Assembly: GCF_017875835.1 (NCBI RefSeq)
Contig: NZ_JAGING010000001.1
Span: forward strand, 1,364,001 to 1,428,000
DNA from: Psychrobacter sp. PL19
GTDB taxonomy: Bacteria; Pseudomonadota; Gammaproteobacteria; Pseudomonadales; Moraxellaceae
Direction of reading: 5' to 3'
DNA: 64,000 nucleotides
The notes beneath the pieces were generated by a model. That model worked only from the letters and a program-made list of their open reading frames with translations, was not told where the DNA came from and did no database searches. A program made the translations under genes and the position numbers. Shown here piece by piece: positions 1 through 8,839 of this stretch; positions within the stretch are counted from its first letter, which is position 1; each line of letters begins with the position of its first letter.

Positions 1-241
1 GATATTCCATAACCGATAGCGTAATTGGGCAATCACGTCTTTTAGTACGAAAAATACTAAAACCAACTTCGCCACCGTCTAGACCAACTTTTGAGATGGC
101 ATTATGACGACAGGCGTAGCCGCGATTGATATCCCAACTGTTTTCAGGACATTTTTCTTGATCATCATAAGGCTCAATCACTGAGCCATAAGGAGCAAAC
201 GCAGCTTTAGTTAGAGGCTTGGCAATGATTGTGGTGGTCAT
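1..241 (-). CDS. allA: Ureidoglycolate lyase, N-terminal part (runs off left edge)
   Basis: Only the first 80 codons are in the window. The protein begins MTTTIIAKPLTKAAFAPYGS, the typical opening of AllA, followed by the VIE segment; later FSIFRTKRRDCPITLSVME matches the beta strands of that family. AllA releases glyoxylate and urea from ureidoglycolate, the last step of allantoate use. The ATG at 241 is preceded by an AAAGGGGA ribosome site. It is the last visible gene of a leftward purine-degradation run that starts with uraD. No allantoicase is seen here; it may lie beyond the edge. Family assignment is by recognition of the N-terminus only. Confidence 0.82.
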   Translation of the reverse strand, partial: MTTTIIAKPLTKAAFAPYGSVIEPYDDQEKCPENSWDINRGYACRHNAISKVGLDGGEVGFSIFRTKRRDCPITLSVMEY

Positions 242-517
242 AAGTTCCCCTTTAGGTTAGTTAGCAAGGTCATTTATTCAGTTGTTTTAGCAACTTATTA
301 AGTGATAGACCGTCAGTGGTCAATAACTGTCTTGCTTTTTTTTATTCGTGAGCTTTTTCTAGCGCTTCACGATCGTTACAGTTAGGCAGTTTACTGCAGA
401 TATTATTAAACGATCAGACCAAGTGTCGCCCATACTTGCCTATTTGAGCCAAACAAGTAGGGACACAAGATGTGGTTTTTGAGCAATTGGATCACTGAGG
501 CAGTGAACTGTCTAGGA

Positions 518-1498
518 TTACATCCAGTCTGAGGTGTTGTCTGCAGTGGCTGGATGGTTTTCATACCAATGCTTAGCGATTTCATCGCGGCGGCATACCC
601 AAACGTCGGGCTTGTTGGTGATATATTGTAAAAATTGCTTGAGCGCTTTGATACGACCTGCACGGCCAATCATTCGGCAGTGTAGCCCTATAGTTAGCAT
701 TTTTGGCGTATGTTCGCCTTCTTCATATAGGGTATCAAAGCTGTCTTTTAGATATTGATAAAAGGGTTCTGCGTGGGTAAATCCAGGGCTTGAAGCAAAA
801 CGCATGTCGTTAGTTTCAAGGGTATAAGGTATAACCAGATGCGGCGTGCGAGTAATACTGCTGCCGTCTTGTACTTTGACATCGAGCCAGTAGGGGAGCT
901 CATCAGCGTAGGAGTCGGAGTCATAAATATAACCGCCTTGCTCAGCGACTAACTCACGAGTATTAGGACTGTCACGGCCAGTATACCAACCTAATGGCTG
1001 TCCGCCAAGCATCCGCTCAAATATTTTAGTGGCAGCACGGACATGTTCGCGTTCAGTCTCACGATACATATCTTGATAAGTAATCCAGCGCAGTCCGTGG
1101 CTCGCTATTTCATGGCCATCTTCTAAAATACGCTCAACGATATGCGGTGTCTTTTCAGCCGCGGCTGCACAAGTAAAGGTGGTGATTGGTAACCCATATT
1201 CTTTAAAGACATCGAGGACCCGCCAAACACCGACACGGCTACCGTATTCAAAGGCAGACTCGATAGACTGATGGCGATTGTTAAATTCAGGCGTACCTAG
1301 CACGTCAGATAAAAAGCGCTCCGATTGGCCATCACCATGCAGCACACTATTTTCTGCGCCTTCTTCAATGTTCAGTACGAACTGGACGGCGATTTTTGCA
1401 CCGCCTGGCCAGTTTGCTTTGGGTGGGTTATCGCCATAGCCTTTTAGGTCGCGAGGGTAGGCGGCCTGGTCAAAGTCGCTAGTGATTTTTTGGGTCAT
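518..1498 (-). CDS. puuE: Allantoinase PuuE (polysaccharide-deacetylase fold)
   Basis: 326 residues. A NodB/polysaccharide-deacetylase-like protein of the PuuE type, a metal-independent allantoinase that opens allantoin to allantoate. Recognisable segments are YPRDLKGYGDNPPKANWPGG near the N-terminus, ASHGLRW around the middle, GWYTGRDSPNTRELV, and the YDSDSYADELPYW stretch that PuuE proteins share. I chose the ATG at 1498 because AAGGA lies 10 nt upstream; in-frame upstream starts sit on or beyond that site. It follows the NCS1 permease and precedes allA on the same strand, which fits an allantoin-to-glyoxylate branch. Confidence 0.92.
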   Translation of the reverse strand: MTQKITSDFDQAAYPRDLKGYGDNPPKANWPGGAKIAVQFVLNIEEGAENSVLHGDGQSERFLSDVLGTPEFNNRHQSIESAFEYGSRVGVWRVLDVFKEYGLPITTFTCAAAAEKTPHIVERILEDGHEIASHGLRWITYQDMYRETEREHVRAATKIFERMLGGQPLGWYTGRDSPNTRELVAEQGGYIYDSDSYADELPYWLDVKVQDGSSITRTPHLVIPYTLETNDMRFASSPGFTHAEPFYQYLKDSFDTLYEEGEHTPKMLTIGLHCRMIGRAGRIKALKQFLQYITNKPDVWVCRRDEIAKHWYENHPATADNTSDWM

Positions 1499-1623
1499 TG
1501 TACACATTCCTTTATGAAAATCGAGCAATAGTAATGCTCAAGACTTATTGAATAAATTTTTTAGATGGGTACTGCTGACGTTCTTAACCGAGGGTATAAA
1601 GATGTCGCTATAGCGCTAATAAG

Positions 1624-1668
1624 AATAGCGCCAATCAGAACAGCGTCAGTCAGAATAGTGCCAGTCAG
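1624..1668. repeat. Three 15-bp tandem repeats
   Basis: Three degenerate copies of a unit close to AATAGCGCCAGTCAG (1624-1638, 1639-1653, 1654-1668) lie between puuE and the permease gene. The last copy forms the left arm of an inverted repeat. Confidence 0.7.
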
Positions 1669-1691
1669 CATGATAAATTCATACTGACTGG
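1661..1691. other. Stem-loop between NCS1 permease gene and puuE
   Basis: CCAGTCAG (1661-1668) pairs with CTGACTGG (1684-1691). The pairing can extend inward with one mismatch, leaving a very short AT loop. There is no T-run, so it is more likely an mRNA processing or attenuation structure than a strong terminator. Function is unproven. Confidence 0.45.
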
Positions 1692-1790
1692 TCTAAGTGT
1701 TCACGATTTTTAACGAGTACCAAAGATCGATTAAGAGGCTCAATTTAAGGTTGCCGACTTTGATAAAGCCATGTACTTTACTGATCTTTT

Positions 1791-3284
1791 TTACTCTAAA
1801 ATTTCATTTGGCTTTACGGCAAATTGGCGCATCAACAGCCAATAAACGATACCACCCAATGCGGCTCCTAATAAAAAGCCATAACCTTCAAGTGTCGTTA
1901 GCACGGGCACTAAGATCGTAGATATAGAGAATATAGACCCTATCGCAAAGGCAATCAGACCACGAATGTTCCAACCTTTATAATAGTAGTAAGCACCATC
2001 GGGCTGATCAGAGAATAAGTCATCCATACTAATATGTTGCCGTTTGATAAGATAATAATCAATCACTAAAATACCAAAGAACGGCGCAATTACGGCACCA
2101 ACTGCATTAACAAAACCGACAATACCAATCTGACTGATGAAGGATAACCACAATGCGCCCACAAAAAATGCAATAACGGCAGTAATCAAACCACCCATAC
2201 GAAAGTTAATATGCTTAGGGAATAAGTTAGCCAAATCATAAGCGGGTGGTATAAAGTTTGCGACCATATTAATACCAACGGTAGCAGCAAAGAAGGTCAG
2301 CGCAGCAATGATAGTTAATGGTAGCGAATCCACTCGCTCAACGATATCTGAGGGATTGGTTAATGCTTCGCCAAATATAACTAACGTACCCGCTGTGATG
2401 ACTAGCGCAATAAAAGAGAAAAATAACATGTTAATAGGTAGACCCAGTAGGTTGCCCAAGCGCATGTCTCGTTCACTCCGTAAAAAGCGCGAAAAGTCCC
2501 CAAAGTTGATGACTACCGCAGCAAAGTAGGCGACCATGGTCCCTACAATAGCGGTAAATGCTTGTATTTGATTGCCATCATAACTATTGTTGCTGCTAAA
2601 AATAGAGTTAATTGCTGGTAGTAATTCAGCACCGGATTGATACCATATCACCGCCATGAGAATAATCATGACCACATATACTAATGGACCTGCCCAATTT
2701 AAAAAGTGCTTAATAGTTTCAATACCCGCCCAAAACAGCATGATTTGAAACAGCCAAACGATAATAAAGGCGATCCAAGCAGTACTGTTGAGACCTAAGA
2801 AAGTCGCATCCGAGCTGCCCATGATAATAGTCAATAAAATAGCGACTGCGGTCGAGGCGAAGTAAGTCTGTACCCCGTACCAAAAAATTCCAATAATAGC
2901 GCGTAGGATCGCCGGTAGGTTGGCGCCATTAATGCCTAGACTGGCACGTATCAGTACGGGAAAGGGGATACCGTATTTAACACTGGGCTTGCCAGTCAGG
3001 TTAACCATAACCATTACAATGAAGCCGGAACAAATAATGGCTGCCATGACCCACCAGCCACTCAGGCCATAGCTTAAGAATAACGAGGCGGCGAGGGTAT
3101 AGCCGAATAAACTTTGAATGTCGTTGGACCAAACGTTAAATATAGCAAACCAGCCCCAAGTACGATCTTCTGGACTGAGTGGTGCTAAATCTTCGTTGTA
3201 CAATCTTGAGTGCTTGATGTCAGGGTTGATTTTGCTGTGATCGTACACAGTTTGGCTAGGTGTACGCTCGGCATTATTAGACAT
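1791..3284 (-). CDS. NCS1-family nucleobase/allantoin permease
   Basis: 497 residues with about twelve hydrophobic segments. It belongs to nucleobase:cation symporter-1 (Mhp1/PucI/cytosine permease). Signs are NVWSNDIQSLFGYTLAASL at the start of helix 1, the GIPFPVLIRASLGINGAN loop, WYGVQTYFAS, and the NFGDFSRF segment of helix 6. The second half ends with IDYYLIKRQHISMDDLF, typical of the family. The ATG at 3284 has AAGGAAG 8 nt upstream; the longer frame lacks this. From its position between puuD and puuE the likely cargo is allantoin, but urate or another purine or hydantoin is possible. A RutR-like palindrome lies about 60 bp upstream. Confidence 0.88.
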   Translation of the reverse strand: MSNNAERTPSQTVYDHSKINPDIKHSRLYNEDLAPLSPEDRTWGWFAIFNVWSNDIQSLFGYTLAASLFLSYGLSGWWVMAAIICSGFIVMVMVNLTGKPSVKYGIPFPVLIRASLGINGANLPAILRAIIGIFWYGVQTYFASTAVAILLTIIMGSSDATFLGLNSTAWIAFIIVWLFQIMLFWAGIETIKHFLNWAGPLVYVVMIILMAVIWYQSGAELLPAINSIFSSNNSYDGNQIQAFTAIVGTMVAYFAAVVINFGDFSRFLRSERDMRLGNLLGLPINMLFFSFIALVITAGTLVIFGEALTNPSDIVERVDSLPLTIIAALTFFAATVGINMVANFIPPAYDLANLFPKHINFRMGGLITAVIAFFVGALWLSFISQIGIVGFVNAVGAVIAPFFGILVIDYYLIKRQHISMDDLFSDQPDGAYYYYKGWNIRGLIAFAIGSIFSISTILVPVLTTLEGYGFLLGAALGGIVYWLLMRQFAVKPNEILE

Positions 3285-3344
3285 CCGTTCTTCCTTGTAG
3301 CAGATGATAGTCATATTTTGAAACGCTTTTACTTTAATCGTTAT

Positions 3345-3360
3345 ATGACTACCTGGTCAA
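3345..3360. promoter_or_regulatory. RutR-like operator upstream of NCS1 permease gene
   Basis: The 14-bp core TGACTACCTGGTCA (3346-3359) departs by one base from the TGACCA-N2-TGGTCA palindrome bound by E. coli RutR. It lies between puuD and the permease start, in the right place to control the permease, puuE and allA. Binding by the TetR protein at 6399 is inferred. Confidence 0.6.
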
Positions 3361-3456
3361 GCCTATTATTAAATTTAAATTAATAATCGGCTTGGCGCTA
3401 CAAAAAATACTGAAAGATGAAAGCTTTAGTTCTACAAGACTATAAGTTCTACAAGA

Positions 3457-4746
3457 CTATAAGCCTGCGGTATAAGCAACCAGTTGCTGACGTTCTTCAT
3501 CCGTTAACTGAGTGATGTTACCTAGTGGCATATAGCCAGTCTGTACTGCAGTAATAATTTTAGCTTTGTAAGTTTTCATGTCTTCAGGTGTTTGTATGAT
3601 AATGCCTGCTGGCGGCGCATTAAAGCCTGCTTGTGTTGGTTGTGCCATATGGCAAACGCTACATTTTGCTTGTACAATTCCCATGATAGCGTCGTCAGCT
3701 GAGGCGGTAACGGGTACGGCAGCAGCAGCGGTGCTACCGGCGGCAGCAGCTGGTGGTGTTGCATCGGTAGTCGGACTTGCTGGCACAGCAGCGGCTACTG
3801 GAGAAATTTGCAACGGCTCAATGGGTGCAGGGCGCATCCAGACAATCAATAGTACCGTAGCTAGTGCAGGAATCACTAAGTATTTTGGCTGATGATGACC
3901 CAAGTGCTTTTGGTTAAAGTAATGACGAGCAGTTGCGGTGATGATACCCACGAATACTAGTACCAACCAACCCTGACCATCTCCAAATGAATACATCATT
4001 GGATAGTGATTACTAATCATGGTAAAGATTAGTGGTAGGGTAAAGTAATTATTCATCACTGAGCGGTTTCTGGCCATTAGCGCCAAATCTGACACTTCTT
4101 TACCCGGTTTGACACCGCGGCGTACGCAATCTACTAGTGCACGCTGAGCAGGCATAATACCAAAGAATACGTTACCCGCCATGATAGTACCTAAAATGGC
4201 ACCGACGTGGATAAAGGACGCACGATCGCTAAATAACTGATAAGAGCCCCATGTCGCAATAATTATTAGTATAAAGATAGTGATACTAAAAACCATTTTA
4301 TTTTTGCCGATACGGCTGCGTACAATGACTTCATAAATAAAATAGCTACCAAATAAGAACAATAAGCTGGTCGAAATGGCACCGATATTACTGCCAAAGT
4401 CAATTTTGCTTGGATCCATCAGGTAGGCAGTGGCATTGGCGTAATAGACAATGGACATCATCGCCATACCGGTCAGCCATGTAGTATAAGCTTCCCATTT
4501 GAACCAATGTAGCGTTTTTGGCATCTCTTCTGGTTCGAGCTTGTATTTAGCAATCTCGTAGAAACCACCACCATGTACTGCCCAAAGATCGCCTGAAATA
4601 CCTTTATCAGCTTTCCATTTTGGCGGCTTCTGTAGGCTCATGTCTAACCATACGAAGTAAAATGAGGCGCCAATCCATGCCACCCCAGCGATGACGTGAA
4701 ACCAGCGGAAGAATAAACCTAACCAATCGAGAAGATATGCACCCAT
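3457..4746 (-). CDS. puuD: Membrane urate hydroxylase PuuD with C-terminal cytochrome c domain
   Basis: 429 residues. PuuD-type urate oxidase: an integral-membrane part of about eight helices (starting LLDWLGLFFRWFHVIAGVAW) that oxidises urate to 5-hydroxyisourate. It continues through an Ala/Pro/Thr-rich linker (about 310-350) to a cytochrome c domain carrying the haem site CSVCH at 362-366 and a likely distal Met in GYMPLGN (Met406). Electrons thus probably go to the respiratory chain rather than directly to oxygen as in soluble uricase. AAAGGAC lies 10 nt before the ATG. It sits between HIU hydrolase and the NCS1 permease, as expected for its pathway order. Confidence 0.95.
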   Translation of the reverse strand: MGAYLLDWLGLFFRWFHVIAGVAWIGASFYFVWLDMSLQKPPKWKADKGISGDLWAVHGGGFYEIAKYKLEPEEMPKTLHWFKWEAYTTWLTGMAMMSIVYYANATAYLMDPSKIDFGSNIGAISTSLLFLFGSYFIYEVIVRSRIGKNKMVFSITIFILIIIATWGSYQLFSDRASFIHVGAILGTIMAGNVFFGIMPAQRALVDCVRRGVKPGKEVSDLALMARNRSVMNNYFTLPLIFTMISNHYPMMYSFGDGQGWLVLVFVGIITATARHYFNQKHLGHHQPKYLVIPALATVLLIVWMRPAPIEPLQISPVAAAVPASPTTDATPPAAAAGSTAAAAVPVTASADDAIMGIVQAKCSVCHMAQPTQAGFNAPPAGIIIQTPEDMKTYKAKIITAVQTGYMPLGNITQLTDEERQQLVAYTAGL

Positions 4747-4962
4747 GCTGTTAATGTCCTTTTATATTACTATGACTTGTTAACTCGTAACGACTTTTGC
4801 TCACCTTCGTTGTTATACAAGACTGTCGTATAAAATGGAGGTACAAGATAGTGATACCAGCGTTATATTTTCGGTCTTAAATAGCGGGTTTAACGGTCTG
4901 CTACTTAGGATTTAAAACACTTTTTTAGTTTGATATGGAGCTATGAAACGGGAACTGTGAAA

Positions 4963-5331
4963 TCATGATCCACGATAGGTGCCATAGCCATGGGCGCTTA
5001 ATAATAGCGGCACATGATAATGACTGGTATCGCCCACCACAAAGTCAATCACAACTTGCGGATAAAAAGCGGTCAGTTGCTGAGCGTCAAAATAAGACTG
5101 AGTATCAAAGGTTAAAGTATAGCGACCGACGCTTAAATTACATTCAGAATCAGCGACAGCGGCATCGAACTGCCAGCTATCAGGTGTGACGCGGCCATCA
5201 TTGTTGGTGGCACCATTGGCTAATAAGGTTGCTTCACCGCCGCTTTGAACACGATGTAGGGTGACAGCGATATTAGCGGCAGGCTTGCCAAGGTGAGTAT
5301 CTAGAATATGTGACGATAAGGTGGCGGACAT
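4963..5331 (-). CDS. uraH: 5-hydroxyisourate hydrolase (transthyretin-like)
   Basis: 122 residues. This transthyretin-related enzyme hydrolyses 5-hydroxyisourate to OHCU. It has the conserved opening LSSHILDTHLGKPA (His8), DGR at 45-47, the HYHVPLLLS strand (His104, His106) and the C-terminal tetrapeptide YRGS that separates the enzymes from vertebrate transthyretin. The start at 5331 has AAAGGAAG upstream; the longer open frame adds an unrelated 29 residues. No signal peptide is visible, so it should be cytoplasmic. It lies directly downstream of uraD. Confidence 0.95.
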   Translation of the reverse strand: MSATLSSHILDTHLGKPAANIAVTLHRVQSGGEATLLANGATNNDGRVTPDSWQFDAAVADSECNLSVGRYTLTFDTQSYFDAQQLTAFYPQVVIDFVVGDTSHYHVPLLLSAHGYGTYRGS

Positions 5332-5473
5332 AAGGCTTCCTTTGTATGATATAAAGTGGCTAAAATTAATAATAAATGGTAATTCTCTTGCAATGTAGGA
5401 ACGGTAGGATAAAGTCACTGTGGTAATCTTATTGACTCTACCTCAACTACAGTATCTAATTGTTGCCAAACAG

Positions 5474-5995
5474 CTAGGCGTTACCGAACAGTTTATTCAA
5501 ACGTAAACGAGTAATTTTATTTTGCTCAGTTGCTGCATTGGCAAACTCAGTTGCACGATTATTGGGCAAACGTGCAAGTAATAAATCCAGCATTTGCTGT
5601 GCGCTTTTACCGGTGGCAAAGACAATGAAGATAAAGCCAAATTTATCGAGATAATCTTGATTGCCTTGTGCTAGCGCTTCTAACACTTGGTCTTCGGCAT
5701 CATTCGCACCTGATTGCTCATGGGCAGCGTTGTCTTGAGTATTGCGGTACTTCTCTTTTAGAGAATCCACATTACCAATTTGTGGATGACCGTCAAATGC
5801 TTCCAACAAATCGATATCGTTGGTTTGCACTTGTTCCCAGATGCCATCGCTTTTGGCTAATAAGCCATCAAGATCTTTGATGGGGCGTGTGTTAGCCAGC
5901 TTATGTGCCCAATTGCTACTGGTGCAACAGGTTAATAATTGTGAGGCTGCATCCGCTGCGGAAAGTTCGTTAAATTGCGGTAACGTTAAGCTCAT
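5474..5995 (-). CDS. uraD: OHCU decarboxylase
   Basis: 173 residues. 2-oxo-4-hydroxy-4-carboxy-5-ureidoimidazoline decarboxylase gives (S)-allantoin. The helical protein has the active-site motif EAFDGHPQIG (His70), the NWAHKLANTRP segment, and FGFIFIVFATGKSA near the C-terminus. AAAAGGAT precedes the ATG. It is the first gene of the leftward purine run and faces the TetR gene across a 400-bp spacer holding a perfect RutR-like palindrome. Standalone rather than fused to uricase, in keeping with a PuuD pathway. Confidence 0.94.
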   Translation of the reverse strand: MSLTLPQFNELSAADAASQLLTCCTSSNWAHKLANTRPIKDLDGLLAKSDGIWEQVQTNDIDLLEAFDGHPQIGNVDSLKEKYRNTQDNAAHEQSGANDAEDQVLEALAQGNQDYLDKFGFIFIVFATGKSAQQMLDLLLARLPNNRATEFANAATEQNKITRLRLNKLFGNA

Positions 5996-6161
5996 GATGA
6001 CATCCTTTTCTTTTGGTATGAAAGCCTAATTAGCCTATCAGGCAATGACCTTCTAACAATATCCGTGTGGTTTAGTCTGCCAGTTGTTGGCTGAACAAAT
6101 GATGTGTTAAAGTGATGTTAATTAAATTGTATTTGGTTTATATTGTCTATTGTGCTAAAAC

Positions 6162-6177
6162 CTGACCATATGGTCAA
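6162..6177. promoter_or_regulatory. Perfect RutR-like operator between uraD and tetR
   Basis: TGACCATATGGTCA (6163-6176) is a perfect palindrome that matches the known RutR site TTGACCA-N2-TGGTCAA at all but the outermost left base. It lies in the 403-bp divergent spacer (5996-6398) and could control both uraD and the regulator itself. The rest of the spacer is AT-rich with no other clear structure. Confidence 0.75.
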
Positions 6178-6398
6178 CTATTTTATACAAAATATTTTCA
6201 TTTGTCGTGCTATGTTCCATAAAAAGAATTATTTATTACAATTTTTATAGTCAGATCAACCTAATGCTTATACAGTAAATTCGAGCGCAAGCCATACCAT
6301 GCATAAGTTTGCGTCGATAAAAATGTAATGGTTTTATAATGAGCAGACTATAGCTGGAAATTAGCGTATTTTTATTAAACTTGCCAATGGCTTAAATT

Positions 6399-7073
6399 AT
6401 GACTGCTATAATTCAAAATAAGAAAAAAATTGATTTGTCCAGTGATGAATTAATAATTCATCGCACTCAACCCGATATTCGAGCCCATAATCAGGCGCTT
6501 ATTTTAGCGGCTGCTGAAGAAGAGTTTGTGCTGCAAAGCTATCGCGGCGCTACTATGCAGGGTATTGCTGATCGCGCCGGACTGCCCAAAGCTAACGTGC
6601 ATTACTACTTTAAAAACAAAAAGAATCTATATAAGGTAGTGCTGCGTTCTATTATTCAAGAGTGGAACGAAGGTTTAATCACCATGACCGTGGACAGCGA
6701 TCCCAAGACAGTTATTGAAAAATTCGTCCGTACTAAGCTACATCAAGCTTTTGCTCATCCTAATCGCCATAAACTATTTGCAGTCGAGATCATTGGCGGT
6801 GCGCCTCACTTACATGACTTTATGTCAACAACGATGAAAGACTGGGCGATCGATAAGGCCCATGTTATGAAGACCTGGCATGAGCAAGGTAAGATAGGAA
6901 TCGCTGATCCATTACAGTTGCTAATTTTGATTTGGGCGACGACCCAGCGTTATGCGGAGTTTGAGACTGAAATTATCGGACTCATGGAAAAAGACGCTTA
7001 TGATGAGCATGATGAAGCCCGTGCTGCTGACTTCTTAGTACCCTTTATTTTACGGGGTTGTGGACTCGAGTAA
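6399..7073 (+). CDS. TetR-family regulator, RutR-like
   Basis: 224 residues. The N-terminal helix-turn-helix (about 28-78) reads ALILAAAEEEF ... GIADRAGLPKANVHYYFKNK, which is close to RutR/YcdC. The C-terminal half (KLFAVEIIGG, IWATTQRYAEFE) is that of the RutR-type ligand domain. RutR in E. coli senses uracil/thymine; here the ligand may be a purine-pathway compound, since the three palindromes found all flank purine genes. It diverges from uraD. The start codon has no strong ribosome site, so an alternative start within the first few codons cannot be excluded. Confidence 0.85.
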   Translation: MTAIIQNKKKIDLSSDELIIHRTQPDIRAHNQALILAAAEEEFVLQSYRGATMQGIADRAGLPKANVHYYFKNKKNLYKVVLRSIIQEWNEGLITMTVDSDPKTVIEKFVRTKLHQAFAHPNRHKLFAVEIIGGAPHLHDFMSTTMKDWAIDKAHVMKTWHEQGKIGIADPLQLLILIWATTQRYAEFETEIIGLMEKDAYDEHDEARAADFLVPFILRGCGLE

Positions 7074-7102
7074 TAATAGTCTGAACCACTAAGACCGCCC
7101 GT

Positions 7103-7181
7103 TAAGCTCAATATACTTATTATATTGAGCTTACGATATTGGCCATAACGAAACCTAATAAGCCTGAACGGGCTTTTTTTT
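7103..7181 (+). terminator. Terminator region after tetR
   Basis: Two structures follow the stop. One is a perfect 13-bp hairpin (7103-7115 with 7121-7133) without a T-run. The other is a short GC hairpin, AAGCC/GGCTT (7160-7164 with 7171-7175), running into eight Ts. The second is a classical rho-independent terminator for rightward transcription. It separates tetR from the convergent permease gene. Confidence 0.75.
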
Positions 7182-7203
7182 GATTTACCCTTCTCAAATC
7201 AGC

Positions 7204-8610
7204 TTAAGACGCTTTTTTGATCAGTACTACGCCTTCTTCCGCATTTTGCTCTGGCGTATCATATTCAGCACCATAATTCTTCGGCAAAATCATATCAAGC
7301 GTAATAGCGACCACACCTGCCATGGTTACGGCTGAGCCAAAGATATTACGGAACAGCTGCGGCGTTTGTGCTAGTACATCAGGGACAAAGGCAATACCCA
7401 TTGACAGACCTAGCGTGGTCGCAATAATCAAAATATTACGATGGGTAAAGTTCACCGTGGATAGAATACGGATACCAGCGGTCGCTACCGTTGCAAACAT
7501 CAATAGCGTCACACCGCCAACAACCGGTTTAGGTAACTGAGTAAAGATAGCCCCAAGGATAGGGAACAGACCCATGGTGAATATGATAGCAGCCACATAA
7601 AGGCCGACATAGCGACTGGCGATACCGGTCATTTGGATCACGCCGTTGTTCTGGCTAAAGGTGGTTACTGGGAAGGTGTTAAAGATACTGGCAATCAATG
7701 AGTTGACACCATCCCCTAAGACACCGCCTTTAATGCGTTTTTCGTATACAGGCCCTTTGATCGGTTCTCCTGAGATCATTGAAGTCGCAGTTAAGTCACC
7801 TGAAGTCTCAATACTGGTAATAACATACATAAAGGCGATAGGAATAAAAGCTTGCCAATCAAAACCAAAGCCAAATTTAAAAGGGATTGGCACTGTAAAT
7901 ACAGGGGCTTCAGAGACTAATGAGAAGTCAACACGTCCCATAAACATGGCGGCAATTAAACCCAGCATCAGACCAATAAAGATGGCACTAGAGCGAATTA
8001 CCTTGTTATTGATGATACTGATCAGCACCACACTCACCAGCACTCCACCACCTAGTAATAGGTTTTCCATACTACCGAAGTTCTCAGCACCAACGCCGCC
8101 TGCCAAATCGGTCAGACCGGTTTTGGTCAATGACAGACCGATGGTGACAATGACGCAACCAGTAACGATAGGGCTCATCAAGGATTTGAGCTTAGTAATG
8201 AACTGACTTAAGAATATCTCAATGAATGCCCCGAGAAACGAGACCCCAAAGATGACAGAGAGAATTTCTTCTGGGCTACCACCTTTATTTTTTACCACAA
8301 AACCTGCGGCAAGTACGGCAGCTAAGAACCCAAAGCTGGTTCCTTGGAGTGCCATAAGGCCGGATCCCACTGGACCAACTTTACGGGTTTGAATGAAGGT
8401 CGCTACCCCAGATACCATCAAAGACATGCTGATGAGGTAGGGAATATGTTCCCCTAAGCCTAAAGCACCGCCAATGATTAATGAGGGGGTAATGATGCCG
8501 ACAAAAGCGGCGAGTACGTGCTGAATTGCCCCTAAGAATGCTTTTGCAGGGGCAGGACGGTCGTTCAGTCCATATAATAAATCAGGGTTTCCTTGAGTGT
8601 TTTCACTCAT
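7204..8610 (-). CDS. NCS2-family xanthine/uracil-type permease
   Basis: 468 residues, about 14 hydrophobic segments. Closely resembles E. coli XanP/XanQ. It has QHVLAAFVGIITPSLIIGGA in helix 1, GPVGSGLMALQGTSF, the helix-8 motif SIETSGDLTATS with its acidic residues, and the family signature QNNGVIQMTGIASR. It should import xanthine, urate or a related base with protons. A strong AGGAGG site precedes the ATG. It is convergent with tetR and has a RutR-like palindrome about 215 bp upstream. The precise substrate cannot be read from sequence. Confidence 0.92.
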   Translation of the reverse strand: MSENTQGNPDLLYGLNDRPAPAKAFLGAIQHVLAAFVGIITPSLIIGGALGLGEHIPYLISMSLMVSGVATFIQTRKVGPVGSGLMALQGTSFGFLAAVLAAGFVVKNKGGSPEEILSVIFGVSFLGAFIEIFLSQFITKLKSLMSPIVTGCVIVTIGLSLTKTGLTDLAGGVGAENFGSMENLLLGGGVLVSVVLISIINNKVIRSSAIFIGLMLGLIAAMFMGRVDFSLVSEAPVFTVPIPFKFGFGFDWQAFIPIAFMYVITSIETSGDLTATSMISGEPIKGPVYEKRIKGGVLGDGVNSLIASIFNTFPVTTFSQNNGVIQMTGIASRYVGLYVAAIIFTMGLFPILGAIFTQLPKPVVGGVTLLMFATVATAGIRILSTVNFTHRNILIIATTLGLSMGIAFVPDVLAQTPQLFRNIFGSAVTMAGVVAITLDMILPKNYGAEYDTPEQNAEEGVVLIKKAS

Positions 8611-8823
8611 GATGACTTCCTCCTAGAGTAATTTCTAAGTCTTATCTGTGCTAGGAATCGTAGATAACGAGGTGAATAGGCAGGTAAATATTAAGTTCCG
8701 TTTTAATATTTAGCCTGCCGTATTATCTATCCATCCAATACAGATACGCACTTGTCCTTGTGCTGATCACTAAAAACAATCGATTAATATTAATTCTTTT
8801 TATCAATCATCGCAGATTAAAAC

Positions 8824-8839
8824 TTGACTACTTAGTCAG
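8824..8839. promoter_or_regulatory. RutR-like operator upstream of NCS2 permease gene
   Basis: TGACTACTTAGTCA (8825-8838) is a perfect palindrome differing symmetrically from the uraD/tetR site (T for C in each half). Its place upstream of the permease suggests control by the same TetR protein. The 733-bp spacer 8611-9343 also holds an IS-end remnant and a Fur-like box; no gene was seen in it. Confidence 0.55.

Noticed and set aside
311..323. Possible RutR-like site before allA
   Set aside because: A TGGTCAA half-site is present but the opposite half is at the wrong spacing.
3578..3892. Open frame antisense to the puuD linker
   Set aside because: Ala/Gly composition is the complement of the Ala/Pro-rich linker of PuuD, which is well supported.
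7646..8206. 186-codon open frame antisense to the NCS2 permease gene
   Set aside because: It mirrors the codon structure of a clearly recognised permease on the other strand, and has no ribosome site or recognisable domain.
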